A stretch of 64,000 bases of DNA from Terriglobia bacterium (GCA_020072815.1 JAIQGE010000001.1:620001-684000); one strand, 5' to 3'. Numbered from the stretch's first letter, positions 47,105-56,268 are shown. The notes: a model not told the origin generated them from the sequence alone. Program-made: numbers and translations.

Positions 47105-47302
47105 GGCCGCTGCTGATTGTAGCGTACGCCTGCCCGAGTCATGGCAATTCCAGGATCGCTGCGTCTCCATCGCAAGGCCTACAAAAGAGGATTGGCGCAG
47201 GCATTCATGCCTGCGTGTTCTGCCTGTAGAATTGCCGGCGTCATCCGCTGAGGCCAAATGCCGGCACGCTAATCTCGAATTGGTCTAGAATGAACTTCCT
47301 CT

Positions 47303-48262
47303 ATGAGTCCGATGCGCGTTGCCCGAGCATTCTGCTTCACCCTGTCATTTGCTCTCTTTCTCACCGTGCTGCCTGCGCATGCTCAGCCAGCGGCCGGCCC
47401 AAGAAAGACATTTCGTCCTGCCCCCGCTTATCCTCCCACCATTGTCTTCATGACCGATTTTGGCCTCGCCGACGATTCCGTGGCCATATGCCGCGGGGTG
47501 ACGTACTCCATCATGCCTTCCGTCCGCATCGTGGACCTCACGCATGACGTCACGCCGTTCTCGATTCTCGATGGCGCGCGCTTTCTCTTCGGCGCCACGC
47601 CTTACTATCCTGCGGGGACTGTGTTCGTCGCGGTGATTGATCCTGGCGTGGGCAGTACCCGCAAAGCGATCGTCGCCCGGTCAAAACGCGGGCAATACTT
47701 TGTCCTGCCGGATAACGGCCTGCTCACTTTCATCGAACAGCGCGACGGCATCACCGCCGCTCGGGAGATCACCAACACCCCATGGATGGTTGGCGTAAAG
47801 ACGACCGGCGGCAAACTGTCTTCCACCTTTCACGGCCGCGATATTTTTTCTCCCGTGGCCGCGCATCTTGCTCGCGGCGACAACTGGGCCGCCGTGGGCC
47901 CTGAGGTCCCCGTCGCAAGCCTGGTTCGCCTTGACGTAAGAGCCGCCACGCTTGACGACCGCGGACTCACCGGCGAAGTCATCGCCACCGACGGACCGTA
48001 CGGCAATCTGGTAACCAACATTGACGCGGAGCAATTCAATCAGCTGGGTTACCAACTGGGTCAGCAAATCACGGTCCACCTGGGCGATAAAGAAATAAAA
48101 CTGGCCCTGGCACGGACGTTCAGTGACGTCCCCCTGAACCAGCCTCTTCTTTATATTGACTCGCGCGGACATCTGGCCTTGGCCGTGAACCAGGGCAGCT
48201 TCGCCGCGCTATACGGCGTTAAGCCACCGACCCCCATTTTCATCTCTCGGCGACAGAATTAA
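47303..48262 (+). CDS. SAM hydroxide adenosyltransferase-like (DUF62) protein with signal peptide
   Basis: 319 residues. The core is the DUF62/fluorinase-like fold: TIVFMTDFGLADDSVAICRG, IVDLTHDVTPFSILDGARFL, FVAVIDPGVGSTRKAIVARS, FVLPDNGLLTFI, FHGRDIFSPVAAHLA and TDGPYGNLVTNI. The Asp-Arg-His residues used for water activation are probably Asp82, Arg93 and His177. Characterised homologues hydrolyse S-adenosylmethionine to adenosine and methionine. Unusually, a signal peptide (CFTLSFALFLTVLPAHAQ) precedes the fold, which would place it outside the cytoplasm. ATG 47312 is an alternative start that keeps the signal. Confidence 0.88.
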   Translation: MSPMRVARAFCFTLSFALFLTVLPAHAQPAAGPRKTFRPAPAYPPTIVFMTDFGLADDSVAICRGVTYSIMPSVRIVDLTHDVTPFSILDGARFLFGATPYYPAGTVFVAVIDPGVGSTRKAIVARSKRGQYFVLPDNGLLTFIEQRDGITAAREITNTPWMVGVKTTGGKLSSTFHGRDIFSPVAAHLARGDNWAAVGPEVPVASLVRLDVRAATLDDRGLTGEVIATDGPYGNLVTNIDAEQFNQLGYQLGQQITVHLGDKEIKLALARTFSDVPLNQPLLYIDSRGHLALAVNQGSFAALYGVKPPTPIFISRRQN

Positions 48263-49133
48263 GAGGCCTGCTTCACGCCGTGGTGTTTCCCGTTCCTTTC
48301 TATCAGTGTCATCAGCGTTATCAGCGGTGAGGTTTTTCTTTTTGGTTTTAGCCACAAAAAAACCAGCCGCGAAACGGCTGGTCTTTGTTTCAACAAAAGA
48401 TTCCAACTGGCAATCAAGCCGGCTTTGCAGCCAGCTGTGCAGTCGGGCATCTCTGGGGGCGGCAGCATCGCCCAACGAACAGGCGGGGCATGCTGGGCCT
48501 GAAGCTCTTCACCCTGAATCTCACTCTTTTCCAACTGACACAGGGCAGGGTTAAAGTTGTCTGGCCTTGCAGCGGGCAATTCTTTGATTTGCCTCGCCGG
48601 CTTGCCGGCAGATCTGCGAATACCGTGACGGAACGTCTTGCAAACGAGCACCCGTCCATTGATTGTCGGTACGCGGTGTGGGTTGCTCCCACGGGCGACC
48701 TGCGAACGCCATGTGTACAACTACCTGTTTTTTCTTGTTGAAGGTTTGGCTCAACACGAGCGCTGGTATTCGTGTTCGTCCGGCCAGCCGAGTTGAGACG
48801 AGGGCAATCACCCGCCCGGGTTCTGCGTCATGTGTGACAGGAGCGCCGGGGAAGGGTCTTCCATCCTTCGCGGACGAAAGGCCGACTGGAACTCCATGCA
48901 CGCTTCATTTGCGGTCCGCTGCGTCTGTCGCACGATTTGCGCAAACCGAACGCCTTCATCAGAGGACGCCTACCCCAGCAGGAGAGACAGAACTTTTCTT
49001 GATCGTGAAAATTGTAGCGTTTCCGGTGCAGCCGCGTCAGGTGCCAAAGGTGCCTAGCGGCAGTCGCCGTAGGTCTAGTGCCGGCCCTGGTTTGGTGCAT
49101 TGGCCGTTCAGCGGCCCGCTACGGCCTCCGGGT
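48263..49133. other. 871-bp region with no supported gene
   Basis: Apart from the terminator at 48362-48382, I cannot assign this stretch. Several minus-strand frames are open for 90-150 codons (the longest candidate runs 48901 to 48551 from a GTG), but none has a ribosome site or a recognisable motif. The minus strand ends at a strong terminator, so a non-coding RNA or a decayed gene is possible. Confidence 0.4.
48362..48382. terminator. bidirectional intrinsic terminator
   Basis: A perfect 8-bp stem ACCAGCCG / CGGCTGGT with loop CGAAA. On the plus strand it is followed by CTTTGTTTC and can end the DUF62 transcript; on the minus strand it is followed by a run of seven T, an even better terminator for whatever is transcribed from 48400-49130. 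Confidence 0.85.
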
Positions 49134-49730
49134 TTACCGGTCGGACGATCCGCCGGACGCCGCGTTTGCGCTGGGCGAACTCCCGGATGCCCCGCTCGCG
49201 CCGGCGGGGCCTTCAATGCTTTGCGGCGCGGCTTTCTGTGCCGCCGCTAAATCAGCCTGCAGTTGGTCAATTTTCTTTTGGTACAGGGCCGCGTTTCTGC
49301 GGTCGCCATCCAGCGCGTCCTGGTACATCTGGCGGCGGAAGGCATCTGTTTCCTTGGCCAGCAGTTCTTCATAACGTTGGGCGGAATGCTGCCAGCCGTC
49401 TCGCTGGACAATGCTGGCATGCAAGGCGTCTTTCAATTCGCTGACGGACGCCGCGCTCTTGCTTGCAGGCGCTGCTTTACCAGCTTCGCCGGCGCTGGTC
49501 TTGGCGGGCGATGCTGCGCTCGCGGCGCCGTCTTTCGCACTAGCGCCAGCGGGAGAGGCAGCCGCTGGACGGGCCTGGGGAATATCGTCTTCGGTCAGGA
49601 CTTTCGCCGTCTTCTTGCTCGCCCTGTTCTGCTTCGCTATCTCAGCCATTGACGGCTGGTCAGACTGCGCCATCCCCGCGCTGCAGGCTATCAGCAGGAA
49701 TCCCGCCAGCGTCCAGAAAGTTTTCGTCAT
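49134..49730 (-). CDS. secreted coiled-coil protein
   Basis: 198 residues from ATG 49730 (GAGG, 9-base spacing). A signal peptide (MTKTFWTLAGFLLIACSAG MAQ) is followed by an Ala/Ser/Pro-rich linker (about 45-95) and a helical region (about 98-175: SELKDALHASIVQRDGWQHS, RRQMYQDALDGDRRNAALYQ, KKIDQLQADLAAAQKAA), then a Gly/Ser-rich tail. No family recognised. It ends the run of minus-strand pilin genes, 11 bases after the PilX-like gene, so it may be a pilus-associated periplasmic protein. Confidence 0.7.
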   Translation of the reverse strand: MTKTFWTLAGFLLIACSAGMAQSDQPSMAEIAKQNRASKKTAKVLTEDDIPQARPAAASPAGASAKDGAASAASPAKTSAGEAGKAAPASKSAASVSELKDALHASIVQRDGWQHSAQRYEELLAKETDAFRRQMYQDALDGDRRNAALYQKKIDQLQADLAAAQKAAPQSIEGPAGASGASGSSPSANAASGGSSDR

Positions 49731-49741
49731 ACGTCGTGTCC

Positions 49742-51319
49742 TCAAAACATCAACTCGTGCGTGGCCAGAAGCCTGGGTGGACGGCTCCCGTTGACTTTCT
49801 TCAAGGCGCAAACGTCATAATGGAAGTTGATGCTGCCGCCAAACGTGTCGGTAAGCGCGACGTCGGTCGCGTTGACATCTTGGCCCGCGAGAATCGATCC
49901 ATAGAGGTTGACGTTCTGGCCGGCGCCGCCGGTAAAGGAAACTTTGCCCCGCACCAGAATCAGGCCGTACCAGTTCAGGCCGCCGTTGACCTCCAAGTCG
50001 CCATCCACAATGAGGATGCCGGAGCCGCTGGCGGCTGCGGTCAGCTTGACGCTGCCTCCAATGTATTCCGTCACGGCGTCTACGGTGCCGGGCTCGGCCG
50101 GCAGCCCGGTGGGATAGGTCCCAAACGTCTGGTTGGTTTGCGTCCCGCAATTCAGATACGTCGGCGGCGTGGCAAAGAAATTTGCGGTGCCGCTGCAACT
50201 GTACCCTGGAGACTGGGCTGAAGCCTTGTACGTATTGATGAGATCGTCAATGTTGTACGGCCAGGGGTTTACGTTCTGCATGGACGCAGCCCCGGTCGGG
50301 TCTGTCCCGTAACTGGTGATGGTGTTGCCGGCGCCGCCGGTGACGGAAACTGTGTTTTGCGTATAGACCGCGTGGGCCTGGTCATAGCAACCGGCGCCAC
50401 CGCAAGCCGTCACGTTTTTCCCGCCAATTTTCGCCGTGGTGCAGGTGCAGGTGCAATTATCGTACGCATTGATGACGAAGCTGCCTTGCAGGTTCACCGG
50501 GGCTTGCGTGGAAATTGGGGCTGGCGGTACCAAGGCTGGCGTTAAGGCGACTTCCATTTGCACCATGCGTCTGGCGCCGGAATTCTGGCCGAACTTAGGA
50601 GTCACTGCCAGCGATGTCAGCAACCATACTGGATTGGCCGAGGGCGTCTGTCCGGTACACGTCTGACCAACGGGGATCGCCACTTCCTTGGTCCCATCCC
50701 AGCAGACCTGCAGCCCGCTCGACGCTGTTCCGTCCACCGTACGATTCAGCATCCCCATAAAGTTCTGCTTGTTGGTGATCCTTACCCATTTGAAGGCCAG
50801 CGCGTCCGCCCCGTTGATGCCGGGGATGCTCGCCGTCGTCAATGTAGGCGCGGTGTAGTAAACCGGCGAACCCATCAGCATGGAGCCCGAGCATGGACCG
50901 GTGGTGGGAGTCAGCCCCGGAAACCCTGTGAACTGTTCCTGGCACAACTCCGTATCCAGGTAAGGATTGCTGTCGAGCGTGGCCCCGGTTGCGGTGGTGG
51001 GATCAATGGCCTCGCCGGACGTCGGGTTCTTGACGTAGATCACGCCAGTATTCGCGCCCGCTAACGGCATGGTCAAGGCGCTGGCGCTGGCATTCAGCAC
51101 GCCGGTGGGGGCCAGGAGCACGCGTACGTTCTCGCCCCCGGCGCGCGCGGCAAAGTAGGCCCTCTGCGAATCACGATAATTGTTGTTGATGCTGTTCTCG
51201 GTGTCCGCCATGAACATCAGCCCGGTGCCAATGGCCGCCAGCAGCACCAGCGCCAGCAACGCCACCATCAGGGCCATGCCCCGTTCTTTCCTCGCCCGGA
51301 TTGCATTGATCAACTTCAT
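49742..51319 (-). CDS. PilX-like type IV pilus assembly protein
   Basis: 525 residues. The N-terminus RKERGMALMVALLALVLLAA and IGTGLMFMADTENSINNNYR, DSQRAYFAARAGGENVR is the PilX N-domain (ERG-x-ALxxAL with a prepilin-type hydrophobic helix). The body is beta-rich and Thr/Gly-rich, with a CTCTTAKIGGKN cysteine cluster. PilX-type minor pilins sit at the pilus tip with PilY1, FimU, PilV and PilW. GGAG precedes the start. Third-last gene of the pilin operon. Confidence 0.85.
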   Translation of the reverse strand: MKLINAIRARKERGMALMVALLALVLLAAIGTGLMFMADTENSINNNYRDSQRAYFAARAGGENVRVLLAPTGVLNASASALTMPLAGANTGVIYVKNPTSGEAIDPTTATGATLDSNPYLDTELCQEQFTGFPGLTPTTGPCSGSMLMGSPVYYTAPTLTTASIPGINGADALAFKWVRITNKQNFMGMLNRTVDGTASSGLQVCWDGTKEVAIPVGQTCTGQTPSANPVWLLTSLAVTPKFGQNSGARRMVQMEVALTPALVPPAPISTQAPVNLQGSFVINAYDNCTCTCTTAKIGGKNVTACGGAGCYDQAHAVYTQNTVSVTGGAGNTITSYGTDPTGAASMQNVNPWPYNIDDLINTYKASAQSPGYSCSGTANFFATPPTYLNCGTQTNQTFGTYPTGLPAEPGTVDAVTEYIGGSVKLTAAASGSGILIVDGDLEVNGGLNWYGLILVRGKVSFTGGAGQNVNLYGSILAGQDVNATDVALTDTFGGSINFHYDVCALKKVNGSRPPRLLATHELMF

Positions 51320-51334
51320 CCCTTGCTCCTTCTA

Positions 51335-52063
51335 CTAATTGTTCGGTAAACGGGCCATGCCGGTCATGGTCACCTGGATGGACTTGTGCAAGTCCGTGTC
51401 GTTGGAGGCGCCCTGGGTGGTGAATGTGATGCGCACTGCCTTGATATTGAGCAGCTGCTGAAAGGTTGGATCGGTCTGGGCTGCCGATGACAGTACCAGG
51501 GGAACAGTGGTGTCAATCACGCTGCCATCCGCCGCGTACGCCTGGAAAAAGGGCTGGCCCGCAATGGGGATCACGTTCTGCACTTGCGTGTAGTACACCG
51601 GAGCCGGCTGGGCCCACGGCCAGGCGCCGTCGGCTTTAGGAGTGGAACTCCGCCGCAGGCACGGACAGGGATTCGCGCCCTTTCCCGCCCAGGTGCTGCC
51701 GTCGTCATAGTGGTAGCGGATGACCTCCACCACGCCGTCGTTGTCCACGTCGCCTTCCATCGCCAGGTCGGTTTGTGAGATGTACCATATCCCCACCGCC
51801 GTGAGGCTGGAGCTGAGGTCATACCGGTTGGCGAACAACCGGGGAGAAGGATAGCCTTCCTGATGCAGGTCGCGTGCGAACTGGTCAATGAAATCGCGTT
51901 CTTGCTGGGTCAGGTCCAGTTTCTGCGACTCCACGCGGTAACGGACCTGGGCCCTTTCAATCTGGCTGAAGATTGCTCCCACCACGATCGAAAGCAGCAG
52001 AGCGACAATCATAAGTTCGATCAGCGAGAAACCGGCCTGCCTGGGTGTTGATTTGGTCCTCAT
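51335..52063 (-). CDS. PilW-like minor pilin
   Basis: 242 residues. The prepilin leader is QAGFSLIELMIVALLLSIVV, with the processing site Gly-Phe and Glu at position +5. The mature protein has the PilW-type continuation FSQIERAQVRYRVESQKLDL, DFIDQFARDLHQEGYPSP. Processed by PilD and inserted in the inner membrane before pilus assembly. It lies 7 bases after the PilV-like gene and 15 before the PilX-like gene, so they form one transcript. Confidence 0.88.
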   Translation of the reverse strand: MRTKSTPRQAGFSLIELMIVALLLSIVVGAIFSQIERAQVRYRVESQKLDLTQQERDFIDQFARDLHQEGYPSPRLFANRYDLSSSLTAVGIWYISQTDLAMEGDVDNDGVVEVIRYHYDDGSTWAGKGANPCPCLRRSSTPKADGAWPWAQPAPVYYTQVQNVIPIAGQPFFQAYAADGSVIDTTVPLVLSSAAQTDPTFQQLLNIKAVRITFTTQGASNDTDLHKSIQVTMTGMARLPNN

Positions 52064-52070
52064 GCGGCCC

Positions 52071-52628
52071 TCACATGCTCACTACAGTCCGCAGCGTTAC
52101 CGGCGGAATAAAGATGATTCCCGTGTTGGTTGCCACAAACGGCTGGCGGGCTGAAACCGTGACCAGCTTCCCCCATCCCCCGGCGCCCACGGCTTTGACG
52201 CTCCAGCGCACGTCATACACCGTGATCAGCCCGTTGTTTCCACACACCGTGTAGTTCATCTGGTAGTTCGCAGCGTTGAGTGAGGCCGCGGTATTCGCGC
52301 TGAAATCCACGTCCCCGTTGCTCTTTAAGGTCGCTCCGCCCGGCGCCGTATTGATTTTCAGCGTACTGGTTGCCGGGTTGGTCTGGACGCAGTCGGTGAC
52401 CACCAGGACCGGATTGGTGTTGGTAGGCGCTCCGGCGACTTCTTCTATGACCGATTGCGCAATGTTGGTGGCGGTAGTGTCCACGCGGTTGCTGTTGTTC
52501 CTGGTCATTCCCATAATGACCATGACCATCCCGCCCAGCACTCCAACCACGAGGACCATCATGGCTACCGTCAATTCCACCAGGCTGAATCCCCGGGCGC
52601 CTTTTCGATTTCGTATTCTCGTATTCAC
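52071..52628 (-). CDS. PilV-like minor pilin
   Basis: 185 residues from GTG 52628 (GAGGT upstream). The prepilin leader is ARGFSLVELTVAMMVLVVGV. The following IMGMTRNNSNRVDTTATNIA, QSVIEEVAG resembles PilV. Two Cys residues may form a disulphide. Part of the minor-pilin operon. Confidence 0.85.
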   Translation of the reverse strand: MNTRIRNRKGARGFSLVELTVAMMVLVVGVLGGMVMVIMGMTRNNSNRVDTTATNIAQSVIEEVAGAPTNTNPVLVVTDCVQTNPATSTLKINTAPGGATLKSNGDVDFSANTAASLNAANYQMNYTVCGNNGLITVYDVRWSVKAVGAGGWGKLVTVSARQPFVATNTGIIFIPPVTLRTVVSM

Positions 52629-52638
52629 ATCTACCTCT

Positions 52639-53289
52639 TTACTGCCAGCAAGCCGTGTAACCGCAGGCCTTGGATGTTGCGTCCAGGCTCGTCAAATGCC
52701 AACTCTTGACTCTCCCCGCCGGCGTTACCGTAACGGCCGACCAGGAACCGCGGCCATCGCTGATGAACCAGGCAAAAACCGGGGTGGCTCCGGTGGCGTC
52801 CTGTTGCAGGCAAACGGCGGGGCCTGAGGCGCCCTCCACGCACGGCAATCCTCTGGCGTTAAAGCCGATCACCGTCCCGGTTTGCAGCTTGGGGCTTCCC
52901 GGCGATCCTGACACGCCCATATAAGCGTCCAGCTGGGCATGGTCGGGCAGCCCGGTGGTCTGGAAGGAGACGGTCGAACTCAGCGCTACGTCCCCGTTTC
53001 CCGCCACGTAGGTCGTGACGGATGGATCTGTATTCGCGAACACCATGTTGGGCGTGCTCGTGGTGTTGTACTGTGCGTAGACAGGCTGGTTGCTCTTCAC
53101 CGCCTGGAGCCTGGCTTGCTGTATCAAGCTCGCGGCCGAACGCGCTGAGGCGTCCAGTTTGTAGGTTGTATTGATCCGCTGAATTGCTGGTATGGCAATG
53201 GCGGCGATGATGATGATGATCGTCACAACCAACAACAATTCCACCAGAGAGAAGCCTGACTTACTTGGCTTGATATTCCGACACCCCAT
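52639..53289 (-). CDS. FimT/GspH-like minor pilin
   Basis: 216 residues from ATG 53289. The prepilin leader is KSGFSLVELLLVVTIIIIIA; AIAIPAIQRINTTYKLDAS and RSAASLIQQARLQAVKSNQ are the GspH/FimT pattern. The C-terminal domain ends with a Cys pair (SKACGYTACW). First gene of the operon, so the promoter should lie between 53290 and 53530. Confidence 0.87.
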   Translation of the reverse strand: MGCRNIKPSKSGFSLVELLLVVTIIIIIAAIAIPAIQRINTTYKLDASARSAASLIQQARLQAVKSNQPVYAQYNTTSTPNMVFANTDPSVTTYVAGNGDVALSSTVSFQTTGLPDHAQLDAYMGVSGSPGSPKLQTGTVIGFNARGLPCVEGASGPAVCLQQDATGATPVFAWFISDGRGSWSAVTVTPAGRVKSWHLTSLDATSKACGYTACWQ

Positions 53290-53530
53290 CTTGGTACACC
53301 CCGTAACTTGTCTATCGCCCATCTCGCGCCCAGCTCGACCAAAACGTTATGCCCGATGGCGCCGTGGGCGATTGGCCTTCCGGCACATGCGATCAGTGAA
53401 ACAGCCAGGGGTAAGCGAGCCAGATAGACGATTCCCAATCGTAGAAGCGGAGAACCAGATTGACCAAGATGACTTTAGTTCCGAAGTGGGACGCCAAAAG
53501 TAATAAACACGCTTGAACGATCGCGTGGCC

Positions 53531-54028
53531 TCAAGCCACGGGCGTGATCGTGGTGGCTGTAAGTATCCAGCCCTTCTTGACTTGCTGCCATACCGAGACC
53601 ACGCGCAGGCCTTTGTCGGCGGAGAGGCTGGTAGTGGAGGAGGCGTAGCTCAACTGCAAAACGTAAGTAACTACCATGTCCGCCCCTTCGGGCTGCACCG
53701 ACACCTCAGCCAATGAGAATTCTCTTATCTGGTTCGTTATCCAGTGCTGCACCCAGCTCTCACGGTTGAAGGCCTGCCCGCGTTCGTCCACACCGATAAA
53801 CGTGGGCGCCAGGTGGTATTCCACGTTTTTCCAGTCCGCATCGCGGATGCTCTTCCACATCAGCCGCTCGTATTGCTCGGCGCCGGTGGCGTTCGTCCAG
53901 GTGGGATGCTTGGGCGGCCCGCCGCAGCCAGCAATGGCGACCGCCAGAAGAATCATGGTCAACCGCAAAGGACGCCAAGGACGCAACGTCGGTTCGGTGA
54001 CTGGCTGGATTCTCCGGCGCAACGTCAT
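53531..54028 (-). CDS. NTF2-like (SnoaL/DUF4440 type) lipoprotein
   Basis: 165 residues from ATG 54028, which follows a perfect AGGAGG. The lipobox is AIAGC in MILLAVAIAGCGG. The N-terminal 24 residues before the hydrophobic stretch are unusually long and Arg/Pro-rich, because a dispersed CGCAAAGGACGC repeat lies in this coding segment; ATG 53956 would skip it. The mature domain (EQYERLMWKSIRDADWKNVE, HLAPTFIGVDERGQAFNRE, GWILTATTITPVA) has the NTF2-like cone fold. Ligand unknown. Confidence 0.75.
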   Translation of the reverse strand: MTLRRRIQPVTEPTLRPWRPLRLTMILLAVAIAGCGGPPKHPTWTNATGAEQYERLMWKSIRDADWKNVEYHLAPTFIGVDERGQAFNRESWVQHWITNQIREFSLAEVSVQPEGADMVVTYVLQLSYASSTTSLSADKGLRVVSVWQQVKKGWILTATTITPVA

Positions 54029-54083
54029 GCAAAATCCTCCTGAACAACCATCAATTGTGAAGCCTTGGACTCAAAAAGTAAAA

Positions 54084-54139
54084 GGCGCAAAGGATTGAGA
54101 AACTTTCTTCTCCTTTGCGCCCTTCGCGTCCTTTGCGGT
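54084..54139. repeat. CGCAAAGGA-type inverted repeats
   Basis: GGCGCAAAGGA (54084-54094) pairs perfectly with TCCTTTGCGCC (54111-54121). Further on, GCGTCCTTTGCGGT (54126-54139) is the exact inverse of 53962-53975 inside the neighbouring lipoprotein gene. These are members of a dispersed CGCAAAGGACGC family. The first hairpin sits just downstream of the radical SAM stop and may act as terminator. Confidence 0.75.
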
Positions 54140-54150
54140 AAGTCTAAAAG

Positions 54151-56268
54151 TTAGTCGCCGAACACTTCTTCCTTCTTCTTGGCGGCTTCCGCCTTCGCGC
54201 CGTTTCCGTTCGAAGTGATGGCGCCCAGCGGAACGAACCCGCCTTGCGGCTTGGGCTCTTTGAGAATGTGCTCGCGATAGAGCGCTTCCATGCGGGCATC
54301 ATCGGCGGATTTCTTGATCTTTTCGTCGCGCGCGCGGAGCTTTTCTTCGCGGGCGGTCTTGGCGATGCCCAGTTCGTCCAGCGTGGTGTTGCGTCCGGCA
54401 TGCACGTGATCTTCATTCAAGCGGAGTTTGTGCGACCCTTCAGCCAGGCCCACGGCCTTGCCGCCGGCAAAGATTTCATGCCGCCCGTGCTCGTCATACC
54501 ACTTGGTCAGCGTGGACGTCATGTGCATCTTCTCGATGATGTTGCGCCAGCCCACGCCCGTGTTGTAAGCGCAGAAGCTGATCTCGCCTTCCTGCGTGGC
54601 GTACGGGATGATGCACTGCTCGGTGCGGCGGAAGTCGTAGTTGTAAAGGTCCTGGAACCACATGCCCGCGATGAACAGGAAGTTCCAGCGGTCCTGGCGG
54701 CGCTTCTTGATGTCTTCAATGGTGCGGTCGCCGTCTACTTTGCCGTATTTCTCGTCGGCTTTCTTGGTGGCGCCAAACGTTTTGTCGAACTTGCGCAGCA
54801 GGTCAATCAGCTTGAAGTGCTTGGGCGCCTGGAACGGATCGTAATTGCGCGCCAGCGCCAGCGCCATGCCGACGACGGACAGGAACCTTCCGCGCCCTGC
54901 GTCCGTGACTTTGGCAACGTCTTTGGCGATGCGGTCGCCATTCAGGAACGCCGTGACCGGCACGGCTTCTTTGGTTTCCTTGTCAATCATCACCGCCATG
55001 CCTACGCCGCAGTTCGGGTGGCAGCCGCAGCTCAGTTGTCCCCAGTCTGACGTGGGACCATGGATCAGGTCAGCCCAGTCAGAGAACGTGGACATGAATG
55101 AGATCGGGAACCAGTCGCGCGCCGGCACGCCCAGGCCGGTCTGGTTTTTCACGTCGTGCGCCAGATGGCTCAGCGTGTAACGCTGCGCCTGGCGGCGGTC
55201 GTCGGTGATCTCTTCGTCGCGGCCGGTAAAGGAGACCGGCTGGAAGCTGAGGAAGCTGATGGTCTTGGGATTGTCCAGAGCAAACTGGATAATCCGCCCC
55301 ACCTGCTCGTTGTTGATGCCGTTGATGATGGTGGTGACGGGCACAATGTCCACGCCGTTTTCGTGCAGATTGTGGATGGCGCGCAGCTTCACGTCAAACA
55401 GGTTGCCCACCTGGCGATGCGAATTGGCCGCGTTGCCGATGCCGTCAAACTGCAGGTAGGCATAGCGCAGGCCGGCTTCCGCCGCCTGGCGCGCAAATTC
55501 CGGCGATTTTGCAAATTCAATTCCGTTGGTGGCCGCCTGCACGGAGTTGTAGCCAACCTGGCGGGCGTAGCGCACCGCGTCCAGGAAGTACGGCGAAAGC
55601 GTGGGTTCACCGCCGGAGAACTGTACCGACATCTGGCGCCGGGGCTTGATGGAGATGGCGTTGTCCAGCATGGTCTTGATTTCGTCCCAGGTCAGCTCAT
55701 GCACAAAGCCGACTTGGTTCGCGTCCATGAAGCAGGGGTCGCACATCATGTTGCAGCGGTTGGTCAGGTCAATCGTCAGCACTGAACCGCGGCCGTGCTT
55801 CACCGTGCTGGTGCCGTGATGGTGCAGCTTCTCGTCATTGTGCGCGGCGATGTCGCGGCCGGGGAAAACGTCTTCGAGATGCTTGAAGAATTCGGTGTCA
55901 ATGGCCATCACGTCTTCAAAGTGGCCGTGCAGCGGGCAGTCCTTCACCATCAGGATCTGGCCGTCGCGCTCAATGATGGTGGCTTTGATCTCGCCGACCT
56001 TCTCGTTGAGCAGGATTTCATGCGGCAGCTTGCCGTCCACAATCTGCTGGCGGATTTCCGGTACGCACTTCGGGCACAGCGAATCCGTGGAGCGCGGCCA
56101 GCCTAGCGGAGGCTTGCTCTTCTCCCACGACTTCAACATCGGCTTGTCTGACCAGTTCGGCGTAAACGCCGGGGCCGGCTTGATCCGATTGGCGCGCTCG
56201 AACACGGCCCACACGCCCTTGGCCGCGACTGTCAATACCTTCTCAGCATATTTGACGGGTTTGTGCAT
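54151..56268 (-). CDS. radical SAM protein of the tetraether/membrane-spanning lipid synthase (Tes/MSS) type
   Basis: 705 residues. N-terminal extra cysteines Cys65-Pro-Lys-Cys68 and Cys111 (MVKDCPLHGHFEDV) precede the radical SAM domain, whose cluster motif is Cys172-x3-Cys176-x2-Cys179 in TIDLTNRCNMMCDPC. The SAM motif is FSGGEPTLS (218-226), and an auxiliary site is likely at Cys414, Cys416 and Cys420 (SCGCHPNC). This arrangement is that of archaeal Tes and the related bacterial enzymes proposed to join fatty-acid tails into iso-diabolic acid. Acidobacteria make such membrane-spanning lipids. A basic 80-residue C-terminal tail is extra. The lipid role is inferred; the radical SAM assignment is certain. 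Confidence 0.85.
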   Translation of the reverse strand: MHKPVKYAEKVLTVAAKGVWAVFERANRIKPAPAFTPNWSDKPMLKSWEKSKPPLGWPRSTDSLCPKCVPEIRQQIVDGKLPHEILLNEKVGEIKATIIERDGQILMVKDCPLHGHFEDVMAIDTEFFKHLEDVFPGRDIAAHNDEKLHHHGTSTVKHGRGSVLTIDLTNRCNMMCDPCFMDANQVGFVHELTWDEIKTMLDNAISIKPRRQMSVQFSGGEPTLSPYFLDAVRYARQVGYNSVQAATNGIEFAKSPEFARQAAEAGLRYAYLQFDGIGNAANSHRQVGNLFDVKLRAIHNLHENGVDIVPVTTIINGINNEQVGRIIQFALDNPKTISFLSFQPVSFTGRDEEITDDRRQAQRYTLSHLAHDVKNQTGLGVPARDWFPISFMSTFSDWADLIHGPTSDWGQLSCGCHPNCGVGMAVMIDKETKEAVPVTAFLNGDRIAKDVAKVTDAGRGRFLSVVGMALALARNYDPFQAPKHFKLIDLLRKFDKTFGATKKADEKYGKVDGDRTIEDIKKRRQDRWNFLFIAGMWFQDLYNYDFRRTEQCIIPYATQEGEISFCAYNTGVGWRNIIEKMHMTSTLTKWYDEHGRHEIFAGGKAVGLAEGSHKLRLNEDHVHAGRNTTLDELGIAKTAREEKLRARDEKIKKSADDARMEALYREHILKEPKPQGGFVPLGAITSNGNGAKAEAAKKKEEVFGD

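Noticed and set aside
48551-48901. 116-codon minus-strand frame from a GTG
   Set aside because: A stop lies directly before the GTG, there is no ribosome site, and third-position GC is not like real genes here.
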